Shown one piece after another: positions 23,274 to 34,941 of a stretch of 64,000 nt of DNA (position 1 is the stretch's first letter; each line of letters opens with the position of its first letter). Under the pieces are notes generated by a model. It was not told the origin of the DNA. It did not search any database and worked only from the letters and a program-made list of their open reading frames with translations. Position numbers and translations under genes: made by a program. The DNA is from Okapia johnstoni (Eukaryota; Chordata; Mammalia; Artiodactyla; Giraffidae): NCBI GenBank assembly GCA_024291935.2, contig CM044308.1:121050501-121114500 (forward strand). Reading direction: 5' to 3'.

Positions 23274-24060
23274 TTTTAGAACTTTTATTTTATATTGGAG
23301 TTATCACTGAGTAACAATGTTGTGTTTTCAGGTGTACAGCAAAGTGATTCCATTATACATATACCCCATCCTTTTTGAAATTCTTTTCCCATTTAGGTTA
23401 TTACAGAATACTAAGTGGAGTTTTCTGTGCTATACAATAGGTCCTTGTTGGTTATCTATTTTCAAATACAGTAGTATGTACATGTCAATCTCAAACTCCC
23501 AGTCTATCCCTCCTCCCCAGGAACCACAAGTTCATACTCTAAGTCTGTGAGTCTGTTTCTGTTTTATAACTAGATTCATTTGTATCATTTGTTAAAGATT
23601 CTGCATATGAGCAATATCATATGATATTTGTCTTTCTGTCTTACCTTACTTAGTTATGATAATCTCCAGGTCCATCCATGCTGCTGCAAATGGCATTATT
23701 TCATTCTTTTTATGGCTGAGTAGTAGTCCACTCTATACCTGTATGATATCTTCTTTATCCATACATGTTGATGGAAACTTAGGTTGCTTACTGGTGGCTC
23801 AGCTGGTAAAGAATCTGCCTGCAATGCAGGAGACCTGGGTTTGACCCCTGGGTTGGGAAGATCCCCTGGAGAAGGGAACAGCTAGCCACTCCAGTATTCT
23901 GCTCATGGGGTCACAAAGAGTCAGACATGACTGAGCAACTTTCATTTCACATGCCTTGGCTATTGTGAACAGTGCTCACTGGAGTGCATTTATCTTTTTG
24001 AACCATGTTTTTCTCTGAATATATGTCCAGGAGTGGGATTGCTGGATCATATGGTAATAT
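23274..24060 (-). mobile_element. Younger artiodactyl L1 3' end, antisense, nested
   Basis: Antisense L1 3' landmarks: 'ggtgtacagcaaagtgattc', 'tgctatacaataggtccttg', 'gataatctccaggtccatcc' and 'ggagtgggattgctggatca'. It is clearly less decayed than the L1 around it. A Bov-tA sits in it at 23787-23943. Confidence 0.82.
23787..23943 (+). mobile_element. Bov-tA SINE with an internal deletion
   Basis: The head 'actggtggctcagctggtaa' and the A unit are present. It jumps from 'ccactccagtattct' to 'gctcatggggtcac', so about 45 bp of the body is lost. It ends 'catgactgagcaact'. Confidence 0.88.
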
Positions 24061-24882
24061 CCAACATATCATTGTAAAAGCCAATGCTGTAAAGCTTTCA
24101 CCCTAGATTTTCTTCTAGGAGTTTTACTGTTTTAGGTCTCACATTTCAGTCTTTGATTCATTTCGAGTAAACTTTTGCATATGGTGTTAGGGGTCCATCT
24201 TCATTCTTTTGTATATGGATATCCAGTTTTCCCAGCATTATTTGTTGCAAAGACTGTCTTTTGCCTATTGAATGGTCATGGAACCCTTTCCAGAAATAAT
24301 TTCACCATATATGTGAAGGTTTATTTCTTGGCTCTCTTACTATTCCATTGTTTTTTATACCTGTTCTTTATTCCATTGTGTTCTTTATACACACAATTTT
24401 GATCACTGAAGCATTACAGTGTGTTTTAAAATCAGGAATTGTTAGTTTGATTTTGTTCTTTCTGCCTCCAAGATTGTTTTAGCTACTTGGGATTCCCTTT
24501 AGATTCCACACAAATTTTAGGATAGGTTTTTCTATTTTTGCAAAAAACATCATTGGGATTTTGATAGGAACTGTATTAAATCTATTTCCCTCTGGGTAGA
24601 AACCTGAACAGTGTCACGTACTCCAACACGCAAACATGGAGTCTCTCCCCACGTGCATGTTTTCTTTAATTCCTTTCAACAGCGCTTTGTAATTCATTGT
24701 AAAAGTCTTTAAACCCTTTAGTTAAATTAATTCCTAGTACTTTATTCTTTTTGATCCTACTGTGGACAGAATTGTTTTTGTAATTTCCCTTTCAGATTTT
24801 TCACATATAGAAACACAACTGATTTTTATGTATTGACTTAGTATCCTGCTACTCTGCAGAATTCATTTAGTAATTTGATATG

Positions 24883-24909
24883 TTGTGTGTGTGTGTGTGT
24901 GTGTGTGTA
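24883..24909. repeat. (GT)n microsatellite, about 13 units
   Basis: An uninterrupted GT run inside the antisense L1, just before 'aacctttagggttttctac'. Likely polymorphic. Confidence 0.95.
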
Positions 24910-25075
24910 ACCTTTAGGGTTTTCTACATATAAGCTCATATCATCTATAAACTGACCATTTTACTTCTACATTTCCAATTTGAATGCCCTTTCTTTTTCT
25001 TGTCTAATTGCTCTGACTATATAACATTCAGTACTATGCTGAATAGAAGTAGTAAAAGTGAGAAGTACTATTTTG

Positions 25076-26560
25076 ATTAGAAACAGTGATAGCTCTGCTC
25101 TTATTTATGGCTCAGTTAGAATGCTTGGGGTCTTAAAGATACCAACATCTCAGTTTATTTAGATAAAACTTTAGATCTCAGGACTATAGCTTATAAAAAA
25201 CAATGTCTTTTCTATATTTTATCTAGATTTAGATTTTGAATTTGAGAAGCAAAGATCTTACCTGAATCCAAATCTTTGAAAGTATCTAAAGAAATGTTTC
25301 TTAGTCAGTTTTTCAGAAGGCTGCATTTTAAAAGTGTGTTTTATTTGTAAACGGCCATTTTAGGAAATTTATGGTAGATAAAAAGCACCAAACTAAAATT
25401 ATAAAGTAAATATAAGTCACAGTGAGATAGTATAGCATTAAATCTAGCTTTACATGAAAGAGGATTTCCTTCTACTTGATACAAATTCCACTCATCTAAA
25501 TAATCTCTACCTGATAAAGGAATATGCCCTTAGGAATTCTACCAGTTAAATAGTTCAATTTCTGAAGGAACTATTTTTAAATAAGGCTTAAATATACACC
25601 AAAACCCCAACACAGTTGGCAGCTTCAGAAAAGCTTAATTACCCTTATTCTCTTAACCATCCAAAGAAACCAATCCAGTGACTACCATAGTACTAATTAC
25701 CTGCTGTGAGCACAGTCAAATGGATTCCCCACTGTTAAATTCAGAAAATAAACTAGGGAAGAAGAAAGAAAGAAAAAAAATAGGAATGCTCATGGGGGAA
25801 GTAAAAAATATAGTAACTAGGGACAAAATGAAAATCTCAGCCTGGCTTTTGATACTGAGAAAGACCTGAGAAATTATTTTCAGGAATTGTATGAAAAACA
25901 TCTAGGAAAATACTTTGTTCATAGTGGTACAATTTGAATTTGAAATTATCTGATAAGGTCAATAAATGAAAACTTAAAAAAAAAAAAGATGGTCTTAAAA
26001 CTTTTTTTTTTTTTTTGCAGAAGAACCATAATAGCACAAAGCATGTGTTATTTTCATAATGAGAATAAGAAATAATTGGCAGTAGACACTGGAGCAGAGC
26101 TTAAATTCATTTTGCTTTTCAGCTATAGTTTCTCTTCTGAAGTCACCATAAAATTGGTTCTGTGCTGTTTAAATTAAACCAAGAGTAGTGGCATCAAGCT
26201 GAATGAATCTGATTGCAGAGAGCTACTGTCAATTTTACGATGGTTTTTGGAAAAAATGTCTCCGTATGGAAATGCTGAATTATAACCTTAACCATAGCAA
26301 CACCTCAGGAAAAATTATCATAGAAGCAATGGACTGAAAGAAATAGGAGAATAGGTGTTTTATTTACAAAGTGCTATAATTCTCTAGCTAGAAAAACTAG
26401 TATCAACAAATAGATAACAACAATGGCAACAATTACAGCAATAAGAATGAATGCTAGGTCTCGCCAGAAAAAAAATCTTAACACATCAAGGGTACCCTTT
26501 AATTTCCAGTGAATACAGATAGTTTTTACTGTAAGGAATCTCTGTTAACTAATTAGTGAT
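25076..26560. other. No recognised gene
   Basis: AT-rich, single-copy-looking. An A-run at about 25976-25987 is followed by a T-run at about 26003-26017, a possible hairpin. A lysine-rich 63-codon frame at 25678-25869 reflects A-rich composition, not a known protein. Confidence 0.5.
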
Positions 26561-26561
26561 A

Positions 26562-26672
26562 ATATCATATCATATATTTGTATGGTACTTTACAAAAGGT
26601 TTTCACATATATTATCTTGGTTATCCCTTATCAAATCCTATGGGGTACGCACAATAGATAATAAGCATAAAA
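26562..26672 (-). mobile_element. MIR-like SINE fragment, antisense
   Basis: 'ggtactttacaaaaggtttt', 'cacatatattatcttgg' and 'tcaaatcctatggggta' match the antisense MIR core order. Short and decayed. Confidence 0.5.
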
Positions 26673-26899
26673 TCATAAAATTGTAAGGAAGCATAGAAAT
26701 TATGTAGTCAAATTTCAATTTACTAGTAGGACTTCTTTCTGTAGTTCTATAACATCTGATCAGTTAGATTCTGCTACAATTTATTTAGTCACAGAGAATT
26801 ATCAGAGACTTATGAAGAACAAGGCTTAACTGAGTATTTCCTTAAACAGGATCAGGAAAATGGGGAATAGAAAATTCTGCCTTTATCAATTACTTTCTG

Positions 26900-27460
26900 T
26901 TTATTGATAATTTATTATGTGCCAGGCACTGTCTTTATGTATATGATCTCATTTAATCCCTAATCGATGTGAAAAGCTGACTCTTAGGAAAAGACCCTGA
27001 GGCTGGGAATGAATGATTGAAAGCAAAAGAAGAGGGCAGCAGGGGATTAGATGGTCAGATAGCATCACCGACTCAATGGACATGAATTTCAGCGACCTCC
27101 AGGAGAGAATGAAGGACAGAGAAGCCTGCCTGGCATGCTGCAGTCCAGAGGGTTGCAAACAGTCAGACACGACTCTGCGACTGAAAAACAACAATCCCAA
27201 AAACAATCTGTAAGGAGCAGCTATTAACTGCCTAGCTATTAACTGCCTAAATAGAATATTTTGCTAGAAACTATTTTTTCCCAAACTATTTAATGGCCTT
27301 TAAAAATCTATTTAAATAGAACATGTCTGAGAATGCATGTTGAATAGTAGGCATAGCTGAAGCTATGATTATTCCCATTTTATAGCTAAGAAAAATGAGT
27401 TAAGTGAATCAGTCACATTTAGAAAAGTAATGGGGGCAGAAACTAGTATACAAATCTTCA
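26900..27460 (-). mobile_element. MIR SINE, antisense, split by a BovB
   Basis: 'ttattatgtgccaggcactg' and 'atctcatttaatccc' lie left of the BovB. 'aacaatctgtaaggagcag' and, further on, 'attattcccattttatag' lie to its right. About 110 bp between 27230 and 27350 is unassigned. Confidence 0.65.
26964..27192 (+). mobile_element. BovB 3' end, 229 bp, sense
   Basis: It runs from 'tgaaaagctgactct' to 'gactctgcgactgaaaaac'. The flanking aatccctaa (26955-26963) and aatcccaa (27193-27200) form a short target-site duplication within the MIR. Confidence 0.88.
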
Positions 27461-28284
27461 ATGTACTAGTCCAATATTAATTGTTTCTTAATGCAAAGCA
27501 AGTCAACTACAATGCATTTTAATAGACATAAACATTTTAAAAGTTCCTTGAATTTACAACAGAAATAAAACTATTTGGGATAATAATAGTGTTTAATACA
27601 GCCAACTTTTAGTTGAGAGAGAGTTATAAGGATGTGAAGTTCAGCACTTTTCAAATTAACAAACTAGTGACCACACATGATCAATATAGTCTTTGGTCAC
27701 TGCAAGTATTGATACGATATACTTGTGTCTTACAACAAAATCAGACACAAACAGAAAAGCCTGCCTCACTGTTCTTTCTCTTTCCCTCTCCTCCCCTCTC
27801 TCTCTCATATACACACACCACAAAATGACAACAGCCTAAGATGCTAAGTAGTGATAACCATGGAAGATAAGAAGAAATGTCAAAAATCTATATTTAAATT
27901 AACCTTGCCACAGATTATGTGCTAAATCTATGCAAAAATCACAGCTTTCTCAAAAATCAGGTTTTGTTCACGTTATATCAAAATCTATTCAACTCACCAT
28001 ATCAAATTAATATGACTTATCACTGGTAATATTAATCTTGACCCCTTGGTTCAGACAGTGTTTGCAGGTTTCACAGTACACTTTAATTTGGAAGTGAGTC
28101 AGCCCTGAAGTCAGGGACAGTTAACTCTCACCGTTTCACTTCTTGGAAAAGAGGACTTCACTTCTGTGTAGTCGTCTAAAAAAATACCTATAACCCCAGT
28201 CGAGTCATTTAGAAAACATTATCAGATTAATTCAATTGAAGAACATTCTATAAAACACCTGGCCAGAATTGCTTAAGACTGTCA
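27461..28284. other. No recognised feature
   Basis: Includes a CT-rich tract with a short CA run at about 27770-27822. No gene or named repeat is supported. Confidence 0.5.
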
Positions 28285-28612
28285 AGGTCATATGAAACAA
28301 GGAAAGACTTAACAACTGTCATACACCAGAAGAGACCAAGGAGACATGAAGATTAAATGCAATATGATACCTTGGAAAGTGTCCTAGAACAAAAAAGGGA
28401 CACTAGCAGAAAAACTATGAATTCCAAATTAAATATGAAGCTTAGTTAATAACAATGTACCATGCTGGTTTCTTAGTTTGGCCAAAGATGCTATGGTAAT
28501 ATAAGATGTAAACATTTGGGGAAACTGGATAAGAGGTAGATGGAAATATTATCCTAACAGCTTCTTGTAAATCTAAAATTACTCAAAATGAAAAAGTTTA
28601 TTTAAAAAAAAA
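28285..28612 (+). mobile_element. Old L1 3' end
   Basis: 'gaccaaggagacatgaagat', 'tcctagaacaaaaaaggga', 'ggggaaactggataag' and 'gtaaatctaaaattactc' followed by an A-rich tail match the 3' untranslated region of old L1 families. Confidence 0.65.
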
Positions 28613-28639
28613 ATCTGCCCAAGGTAACATACTTATACA

Positions 28640-29018
28640 CTCATTCATTACCTCACTGACCATTTCTCATCTCTACTCTTTCTTCAGTCCATTCCAGCCA
28701 TACCAGCCTCCTTGCTATTCTTTAAACATAACAATCATGCACTCGTTTCAGGCCCTTTGTTCTTTGCATCATTTTTTCTGCTTGGAATGACCTCTCAGAT
28801 ATTCATATGGCTCATACCCAGACTTTCTTTAAGTCTCTGTCAAATGTAACACTATTACAGAGGATTTTCTAACCCACTTTTATGAAAAAACAGTTTCTTA
28901 CCATTTTTATTACTTATTTGTGAATATATCATCTGTCCACAGGGGCACAGTCAGTTTTGTTCACTGCTTTTATCTCCATCACTTAGAACAGTACCTAAAA
29001 GCAGGTTTTAAAATCCTT
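28640..29018 (+). mobile_element. L2 LINE 3' region
   Basis: 'attccagccataccagcctc', 'tttctgcttggaatgacctc', 'gatattcatatggctcatac' and 'ttttgttcactgcttttatc' follow the order of the L2 3' end. Highly decayed. Confidence 0.7.
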
Positions 29019-30384
29019 CAGGGATATCTGCATCTTAACAGGAACAAAATCTTAAATCAAAGGAATGAACCTCTTCTGTTATAACTTTAGGTATCATTAT
29101 TAATGAGTAGAAGTATTTAAAAGTAGAACAGTCTTCAAAACACCCCTTGGACTGGTTCTAAGGCTCACACTATTCTTTAGCACATAAGGAGTGGCTAAAG
29201 GTTATCCCTTGTTCTTGTATTACCATGAAAATTGAGGGAAGAAATGTAAAGAGACTTCTTTAAATTAGTATGATCAGAGCCAAAACAGGAAATTAAAGCT
29301 GCCTTTCTGAATATGAACAGTATGAAGAGGATACCCTCAAATAAACAAGGTTGAAACAGTGATATTTTTAAATATGAAGGGCTTCTAACTAAAACTAATT
29401 TCTCAGATTTGTTAGGAGCATGTTATTCGACATGGTGCCAGATTTTATTATATTCTGAAATTTCATTAATTACACTAAAATTAAATCTTTAATTTCAGAT
29501 TTCAATTTGGATGACCAAAGCCTAACAGCTAGTTTTAGTTCAGACGTTCATATTAAAAATCTACCTGTTTCTAACGAACATTGTGCAGCATCTGCCACAG
29601 CATCTTATCGGCACCTACAGCTAAGCATCACAAACTCAAAGTGTTCTTGCGTCAGCAAGCCAACTGCCTCCACTATATCACGTTCCTCCTCTCTGCCAAA
29701 CTGTTTATGCATCAGGCAAGGTTGCTAAAAATGAACTCAAATGGTTCTCAGAAACAAAATCTATTTTATTACAATTAAAGTCCAAGATGCAGTATAGCTC
29801 AGGCTAACTCAAAGGTATCAAGATAGCTGGAATTACTAATAAAGCTCTGCCAGCACACATATTCCTGTTATAAGTTACTGATATGTGAAAAGCTTTAACA
29901 AGTGAGGAATCATTCATTTATTCAGCTAATATTTACTAACTGCCTGCAAAACATCATAGAATGATCCCTTTTTGTCCTATGGGCCATAGAAAAATATATA
30001 ACCCAGAGACCCTTCAGTAGTTTACAGTCCATTCGAATAATTAAAACTTTATTCCACTTTACAAGTCTTTCCTATACAGTACTTGTACAGGCTTGGCAGG
30101 TATTATCATCTCCATTTGCCAGAAGAAAAAAATCCAGTTGGAAGCGGTGAAGAATCTGGCAAAGAGCAAGTGGTAGGATGGTATAATCACAACCTATAGG
30201 AAATCAGAGGAGGTGGAAATTACTTCTAGCAAGGGTACTAATTATTTTTTCTTACTGACAGGTAGTTTTATACTTTGAATCTGATTTACAGGCTTAATCT
30301 TCAACACTTAATTGTGCCCCAAAACATACACCATTACCCTTCTCCCAAATTAGCTGCCTGTTTAGAAGAATTTACCAGCTTGTA
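29019..30384. other. Mostly unassigned, contains a candidate exon
   Basis: Single-copy-looking DNA surrounding the open block at 29499-29720. A weak antisense MIR-like piece may lie at 30100-30200 ('ggtattatcatctccatttg'). Nothing else is recognised. Confidence 0.45.
29499..29720 (+). CDS. Candidate internal coding exon, gene unknown
   Basis: A block open in one frame for 74 codons lies in otherwise unique DNA. It is preceded by a splice-acceptor-like ctttaatttcag (to 29498) and followed by caag|gttgct, a weak GT donor. A cag|gcaagg GC-type donor five bases earlier is the alternative. With the GT donor the exon is 222 bp with phase 1 at both ends, so it could be included or skipped without a frameshift. 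The peptide is serine-, cysteine- and threonine-rich, with pieces DDQSLTASFSSDVHIKNLP, SYRHLQLSI and STISRSSSLPNCLCIRQ. It has no membrane segment or known domain I can see. Chance is a real alternative, and the partner exons would lie outside the window. Confidence 0.25.
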
Positions 30385-30640
30385 GAACATGATTAAAAGC
30401 ATTGGCTTGGAATCTGGAATAAAATCTGTGTTTTGATACTTACTACCTATGTAACCTTAAACAAGCCACTTAAACTCCTAACCTTTTTATTCTTCTGTAA
30501 AATGGGCACATTATTTACCATTTAGGACAGCTGTGAGAATTAAAGGGCATAATTGACATGTAGTTCTTATTATTACAGAGCTACACTATTTAGTACCATG
30601 CCTGGATTACAGTAAAAACTTAATAATGATAACATTATTT
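30385..30640 (+). mobile_element. MIR SINE, nearly full length
   Basis: 'aaaagcattggcttggaatc', 'ttactacctatgtaacctta', 'cttctgtaaaatgggcac', 'ctgtgagaattaaaggg' and 'taccatgcctggattacag' appear in MIR consensus order. Confidence 0.85.
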
Positions 30641-30779
30641 CATTTCTGGGGTTTCTACGGTGGTAATTGTGTGAGATTTTACTATCAACTATTAATTCAT
30701 CCTTTCTCATCCTCTATACTTAGTTGATGACTAGGTCAAGAAATGTTATTGAAGATGTTTTGTGCTCTGCCACTCCATC

Positions 30780-32160
30780 AACCAAACCTCTTCTTCTGGA
30801 CACTCCATCATAGCTTTTATCAATAGATGTAATCATCTTACTTGTTTTGGTTTATTGTCTAGCTTCCTCCCTTAGAATGGAAAATCAGTGAAAGCATTAA
30901 CTTTTATATTCACTGCCTATCCATTGTTGTCCCATCACTCAGCTATGTCCGACTCTTTGCAACCCCATGGATTGCAGCACACCACGTTTCCCTGTCCTTC
31001 ATATCTCCTGGACTTTGCTCAAACTCATGTCCATTGAGTCAGTGATGCCATCCAACCATCTTGTCGTCTGTCATCCCCTTCTCCTCCTGCCCTCACTCTT
31101 TTCCATCATCAGGGTCTTTTCCAATGAGTAGGCTCCTTGCATCAGGCGGCCAAAGTATTGGGGCTTCAGCTTCAGCATCTCCCTCCAATGAATATTCAGG
31201 GTTGATTTCCTTTAGGATTGACTGGTTTGATCTCCTTGTAGTACAAGGGACTCTCAAGAGTCTTCTTCAACACCACAGTTCAAAAGCATCAATTCTTCAG
31301 CACTCAGCCTTCTTTATGGTCCAACTCTCACATCCATACGTGACTACTGGAAAAACCATAGCTTTGACTATATGGACCTTTGTTGGCAAAGTGATGTCTC
31401 TGCTTTTTAATATGCTGTCTAGGTTGGTCACAACTTTGCTTCCAAGGAGCAAGCATCTTTTAATTTCATGGCTTCAGTCACTGTCCACAGCGATTTTGGA
31501 GCCCAAGAAAATCAAGTCTGTCACTGTTTCTATTTTTCCCCCAACTATTTGCCATAAAGTAATGGGACCAGATGCCATAATCTTAGTTTTCTGAATGCTG
31601 AGTTTTAAGCCAGTTTTTTCACCCTCCTCTTTCACCTTCATCAAGAGCCTCTTTAGTTCCTCTTCATTTTCTGCCATTAGGGTGGTATCATCTGCATATC
31701 TGAGGTTATTGATATTTCTCCCGGCAATCTTGATTCCAGCTTGAGCTTCATCCAGCCCAGCATTTCACATGGTGTATTCTGCATATAAGTTAAATAAGCA
31801 GAATGACAATATACAGCCTTGATGTACTCTTTTCCCAATTTTGAACCAGCCCGTTGTTCCATGTCTGGTTCGAACTGCTGCTTCTTGACCTGTATACAGA
31901 TTTCTCAGGAGGCAGGTAAGGTGGTCTGGTATTCTCATCTCTTTCAAAATTTTCCACAGTTTGTTGTGATCCACACAATCAAAGGCTTTAGCATAGTCAG
32001 TGAAGCAGAAGTTTTTCTAGAATTCTCTTCCTTTTTCTATGATCCAACGGATGTTGGCAAGTTGATTTCTGGTTCCTCTGCCTTTTCTAAATCCAGCTTA
32101 AACATCTGGAAGAACTGAAATATTTGTTGACTGGATGAATGAATGAATAGGACATGGTCT
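30780..32160 (+). mobile_element. L2 LINE 3' end, split by a BovB
   Basis: Left part 30780-30927: 'ggtttattgtctagcttcct' and 'tatattcactgcctat'. The last piece follows the BovB at 32112-32160: 'aatatttgttgactggatga' with repeated gaat. The two halves join in the correct L2 order. Confidence 0.75.
30928..32111 (-). mobile_element. BovB LINE, 5'-truncated, antisense
   Basis: It runs from a diverged tail ('tcccatcactcagctatgtc') to 'cttaaacatctggaag' at the front of the RT domain. Open minus-strand pieces (31474-31677, 31765-31974) carry RT motif B (QGCILSFCLFN) and an intact YADD split by in-frame stops. The 177-codon + strand frame at 31061-31594 is an antisense shadow. Confidence 0.92.
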
Positions 32161-32399
32161 CTTCTCTTGAGAACGTTAGAGACTTCTAAGGAGGATACCC
32201 TAGTTAGATAATCTTAATAGAAAATTAAGACAGACTTGCATGTTAGATGCAATAGAAATCAGAAAGATGGCTAGGACAGTTTCCTGTAAGAGGTGACACC
32301 TCTTAGCTTTTTAAAATATATTTTGTTTCATTTCTTAAGTTCAGCTTGTTCTTTTCCTCAGGGGAAAAAACCCCAACAAAGTCCAAAAAAACCCAAAAG

Positions 32400-32830
32400 T
32401 GTCAACTATATTTATTCAAAATTTACAATGTTCTAGGCACTATTTTGGGCACTTCCCTGGTGGCTCAGTGGTAAAGAATATGCCTGCCAATGCAGGAGGT
32501 GTGGTTTTGATCCATTTGTCAGGAAGACCCCTTGGACAAGGGATCTTGGAACCCCACTCCAGCATTCTTGCCTGGGAAATCCCATGGATAGAGGAGCCTG
32601 GAGGCTTAGAGTCCATGGGGTTGCAAAAGAGTCAGACACGACTTAGCGACTAACTAACAACAGGCACTGTTTTTAGTGCTTTCCATTTAGTCACTCATTT
32701 AAACTTCAAAACAATTCTATAAGATAGATACTACGATAGCTCAAGAAACTGAAGCATGAAAATATAATTAACTTGCCAAAAGTCACATGATTCAAAATTG
32801 GGCATTCTGCTTTTTATCACTTCAATAAAT
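32400..32830 (-). mobile_element. MIR SINE, antisense, split by a Bov-tA
   Basis: 'tttattcaaaatttacaatg' and 'ttctaggcactattttgg' precede the Bov-tA. 'ttagtcactcatttaaac', 'aactgaagcatgaaaat' and 'acttgccaaaagtcacatga' follow it. Confidence 0.75.
32447..32661 (+). mobile_element. Bov-tA SINE
   Basis: Head 'gggcacttccctggtggctc', body 'ccactccagcattcttgcct' and 'gggttgcaaaagagtcagac', ending 'acttagcgactaactaac'. Target-site duplication aggcactatttt (32435-32446) / aggcactgtttt (32662-32673), one mismatch. Confidence 0.92.
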
Positions 32831-32984
32831 TGTCTCAAAAATCAACGAGAATACATTTTCAATGGAAGAATACAAAAGTAGTTTTATAAGGAGATTTTTC
32901 TTCTGTAAGGAACAAATTTATACTGTAGATTAAAAGCCTAACTCCTCAATAAAATATTAACAAATTGAATTTTAAAAAGCATAA

Positions 32985-33350
32985 AAAGAATTGCATGCAA
33001 AGACAAACTGGGATTTATCTCAGGTATGTGAGGTTCATTCAACATTTGAAGATCAATGTAATCTATCACACCAACATGATCACATGATCACATCAACAGA
33101 TGCAGAAATAGCATTTAACAAAATCCAATACCCATTCATGATAAAAACTCTTGTAAACTAGGAATAGAGGGAAAATTCCTCAATTTGATAGAGAATAACT
33201 AAGAAAAACCTACACCTCTAACATCAGATTTAGGTCAGGTACAAGCAAGGATGTTCCCTCTCACCACTCCTCGAACATCTCCCTGGAAGTCCTTGTTAAT
33301 GCAACAAGGTAAGAAAAGAAAGTAAAAGGTATAGAGACTGGGAAGATACA
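32985..33350 (+). mobile_element. Ancient L1 ORF2 fragment (RT region)
   Basis: 'aaactgggatttatctcagg', 'gatgcagaaatagcattt', 'aacaaaatccaataccca' and 'gtacaagcaaggatgttcc' correspond to RT motifs 0 to B of L1. Many indels; no open frame. Confidence 0.7.
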
Positions 33351-34144
33351 AAAGTACCTAGCTATAGGCCACTTATTTTCTGAAAAATGGTAAGTTCTTT
33401 CTTACCCAATGCTGTTTTCACTCTGTAATAATTCTGCAATTCAAATTTTCCATATTATTTTTTTATCTCAATATAGTCTCTAAAGAGGAATGCCTATTTT
33501 AAATGTTATGTAAATGGAATTTTTAGTACATACTCAGTCTCATTTTCTGATTCCTCCTCCTGTTTCTGATTTCTAAACATTGTAGTACCCCAGGGGTCAG
33601 TCCTTGAACCTCTACTATCGTCTACATTTACCTCAACTTGTATTATCTACCTTAACTCAACTTGTAGCTTTAAACACCACTATTTCTTTATGACTCCCTA
33701 ATATTTACTTCTAGCCCAAACATCTGAACCCAGGCCTCTATTTCCTCTTGTTTACTCAATAACTCAACTTGGAAGTCCAATGGATGTTCTGAACTTAGAA
33801 TGACTGAAGCCAAATTCCTGACCCCCAGCCCCAAAACCTGATCCTCCCACCACCTTCCCAATTTCTGGAAACTGCAATTCCATTTATTGATAAAAGCCTT
33901 CAAGTCACTTTTTACTTCTCTTTCTCAGTCCTAACATCAGCAGATATAGGTGACTTTTCTTCAAAATATATCCATATTGTGACCATTTCTCACCATCACA
34001 ACAGCTATCACCCTAGTCCATCTTCTGCGATAGCTGAATAGCTGGAATCTGCCTCGACTCAAACTTACAGTCTATTTCCCACACTGTAACCAAACAGATC
34101 AAACTTCAAACCAAAGTCACACCCCAAAGAAATGAATTCAGGCA

Positions 34145-34408
34145 AGAATCATTAATTGATATCTGTGTCAATAAATAATATTGTGGCATTATGATTATAT
34201 AAGTAAATATGCTTATTTTTAAGGGTGAAGTGTTGTATCTGCAACTGTCAAATGGCTCAGCAAAAACAAATAGATGGACAGACATAGATAAAACAATAAA
34301 GGCAAAAGGTTAACAGCTGCTGAAACCAACGAGTGGACAAATGGATATTCACACTATTTTTTCAACTGTTTTGAATGTTTGGAAAATTTCATTAAAAAAT
34401 TTGGGAAG
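34145..34408 (+). mobile_element. Old L1 3' end inserted in L2
   Basis: 'agggtgaagtgttgtatc', 'tcaaatggctcagcaaaaac', 'aaaggttaacagctgctg' and 'ttcaactgttttgaatgt' match the 3' untranslated region of an L1MC/MD-type element. It ends A-rich near the SINE at 34410. Confidence 0.6.
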
Positions 34409-34409
34409 A

Positions 34410-34728
34410 GGCTTCCTTGGTGGCTCAGTGGTAAAGAATCCACTTGCCAATGCAGGAGACATGGGTTGGACCCCTGGATCCAGGGAGATACCACATGCCA
34501 TGGAGCATCTAAGCCTGTGCACCACAATTATTGAGCCTGTGCTCTAGAGCCCAGGAACTGCAACTACTGAAGCCCTAGAGCCCAGTACTCTGCGACAAAA
34601 GGAGGTGCCACAATAAGAATCCTGCACCACAACTAGAGAGTAGTCTCCGATCTCCATAACTAGAGAAATACCTGCTCAGCAACAAAGACCCAGCACAGCC
34701 AAAAGTAAATAAATAAAATATATTTTTT
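34410..34728 (+). mobile_element. CHR-2/ART2A-like SINE
   Basis: Starts ggcttccttggtggctcag and ends 'agtaaataaataaaatat'. Target-site duplication aatttgggaaga (34398-34409) / aattcgggaaga (34729-34740), one mismatch. Confidence 0.92.
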
Positions 34729-34941
34729 AATTCGGGAAGAAAAATATTTTAAGTCAAATTATGTCTCACTCAAAACCCAATGGCTTCCCATTATCTTCAA
34801 AGTAAAGTCAAAGTTCTCACAATGGTCTGCAGTTCCCTGAGTAATTTGGGTCTGTCCCCCAACCACAACTCTTAGCCCTAACTCTCTCCACTACTCACTC
34901 CTTTACACTTGTTTCTCAAATATACCAGGCATGTCTCCCTC

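Larger units (their letters stand above)
21565..25075 (-). mobile_element. Old L1, antisense, interrupted by a BovB and a younger L1
   Basis: The antisense L1 3' untranslated region comes first ('tttaagtttacggttcagtg', 'gcaatcatcaccaccatt', 'agcataatgtcctcaagatt'). The antisense 3' half of ORF2 resumes at 23063, stops at about 23273 and continues from 24060 ('ttttcttctaggagttttac', 'tggatatccagttttccc') to about 25075. Internal L1 sequence is missing at both insertion points: about 400 bp at the BovB and about 100 bp at the L1. A GT microsatellite expanded inside it at about 24883. Confidence 0.85.

Noticed and set aside
31061..31594. 177-codon + strand frame, and similar long frames at 54131-54763 (-), 51695-52087 (+), 42681-42977 (-) and 16094-16465 (+)
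   Set aside because: All lie opposite BovB ORF2 and share the same recurring antisense peptide (for example KSLLQHHSSKASI), so they are shadows of the element.
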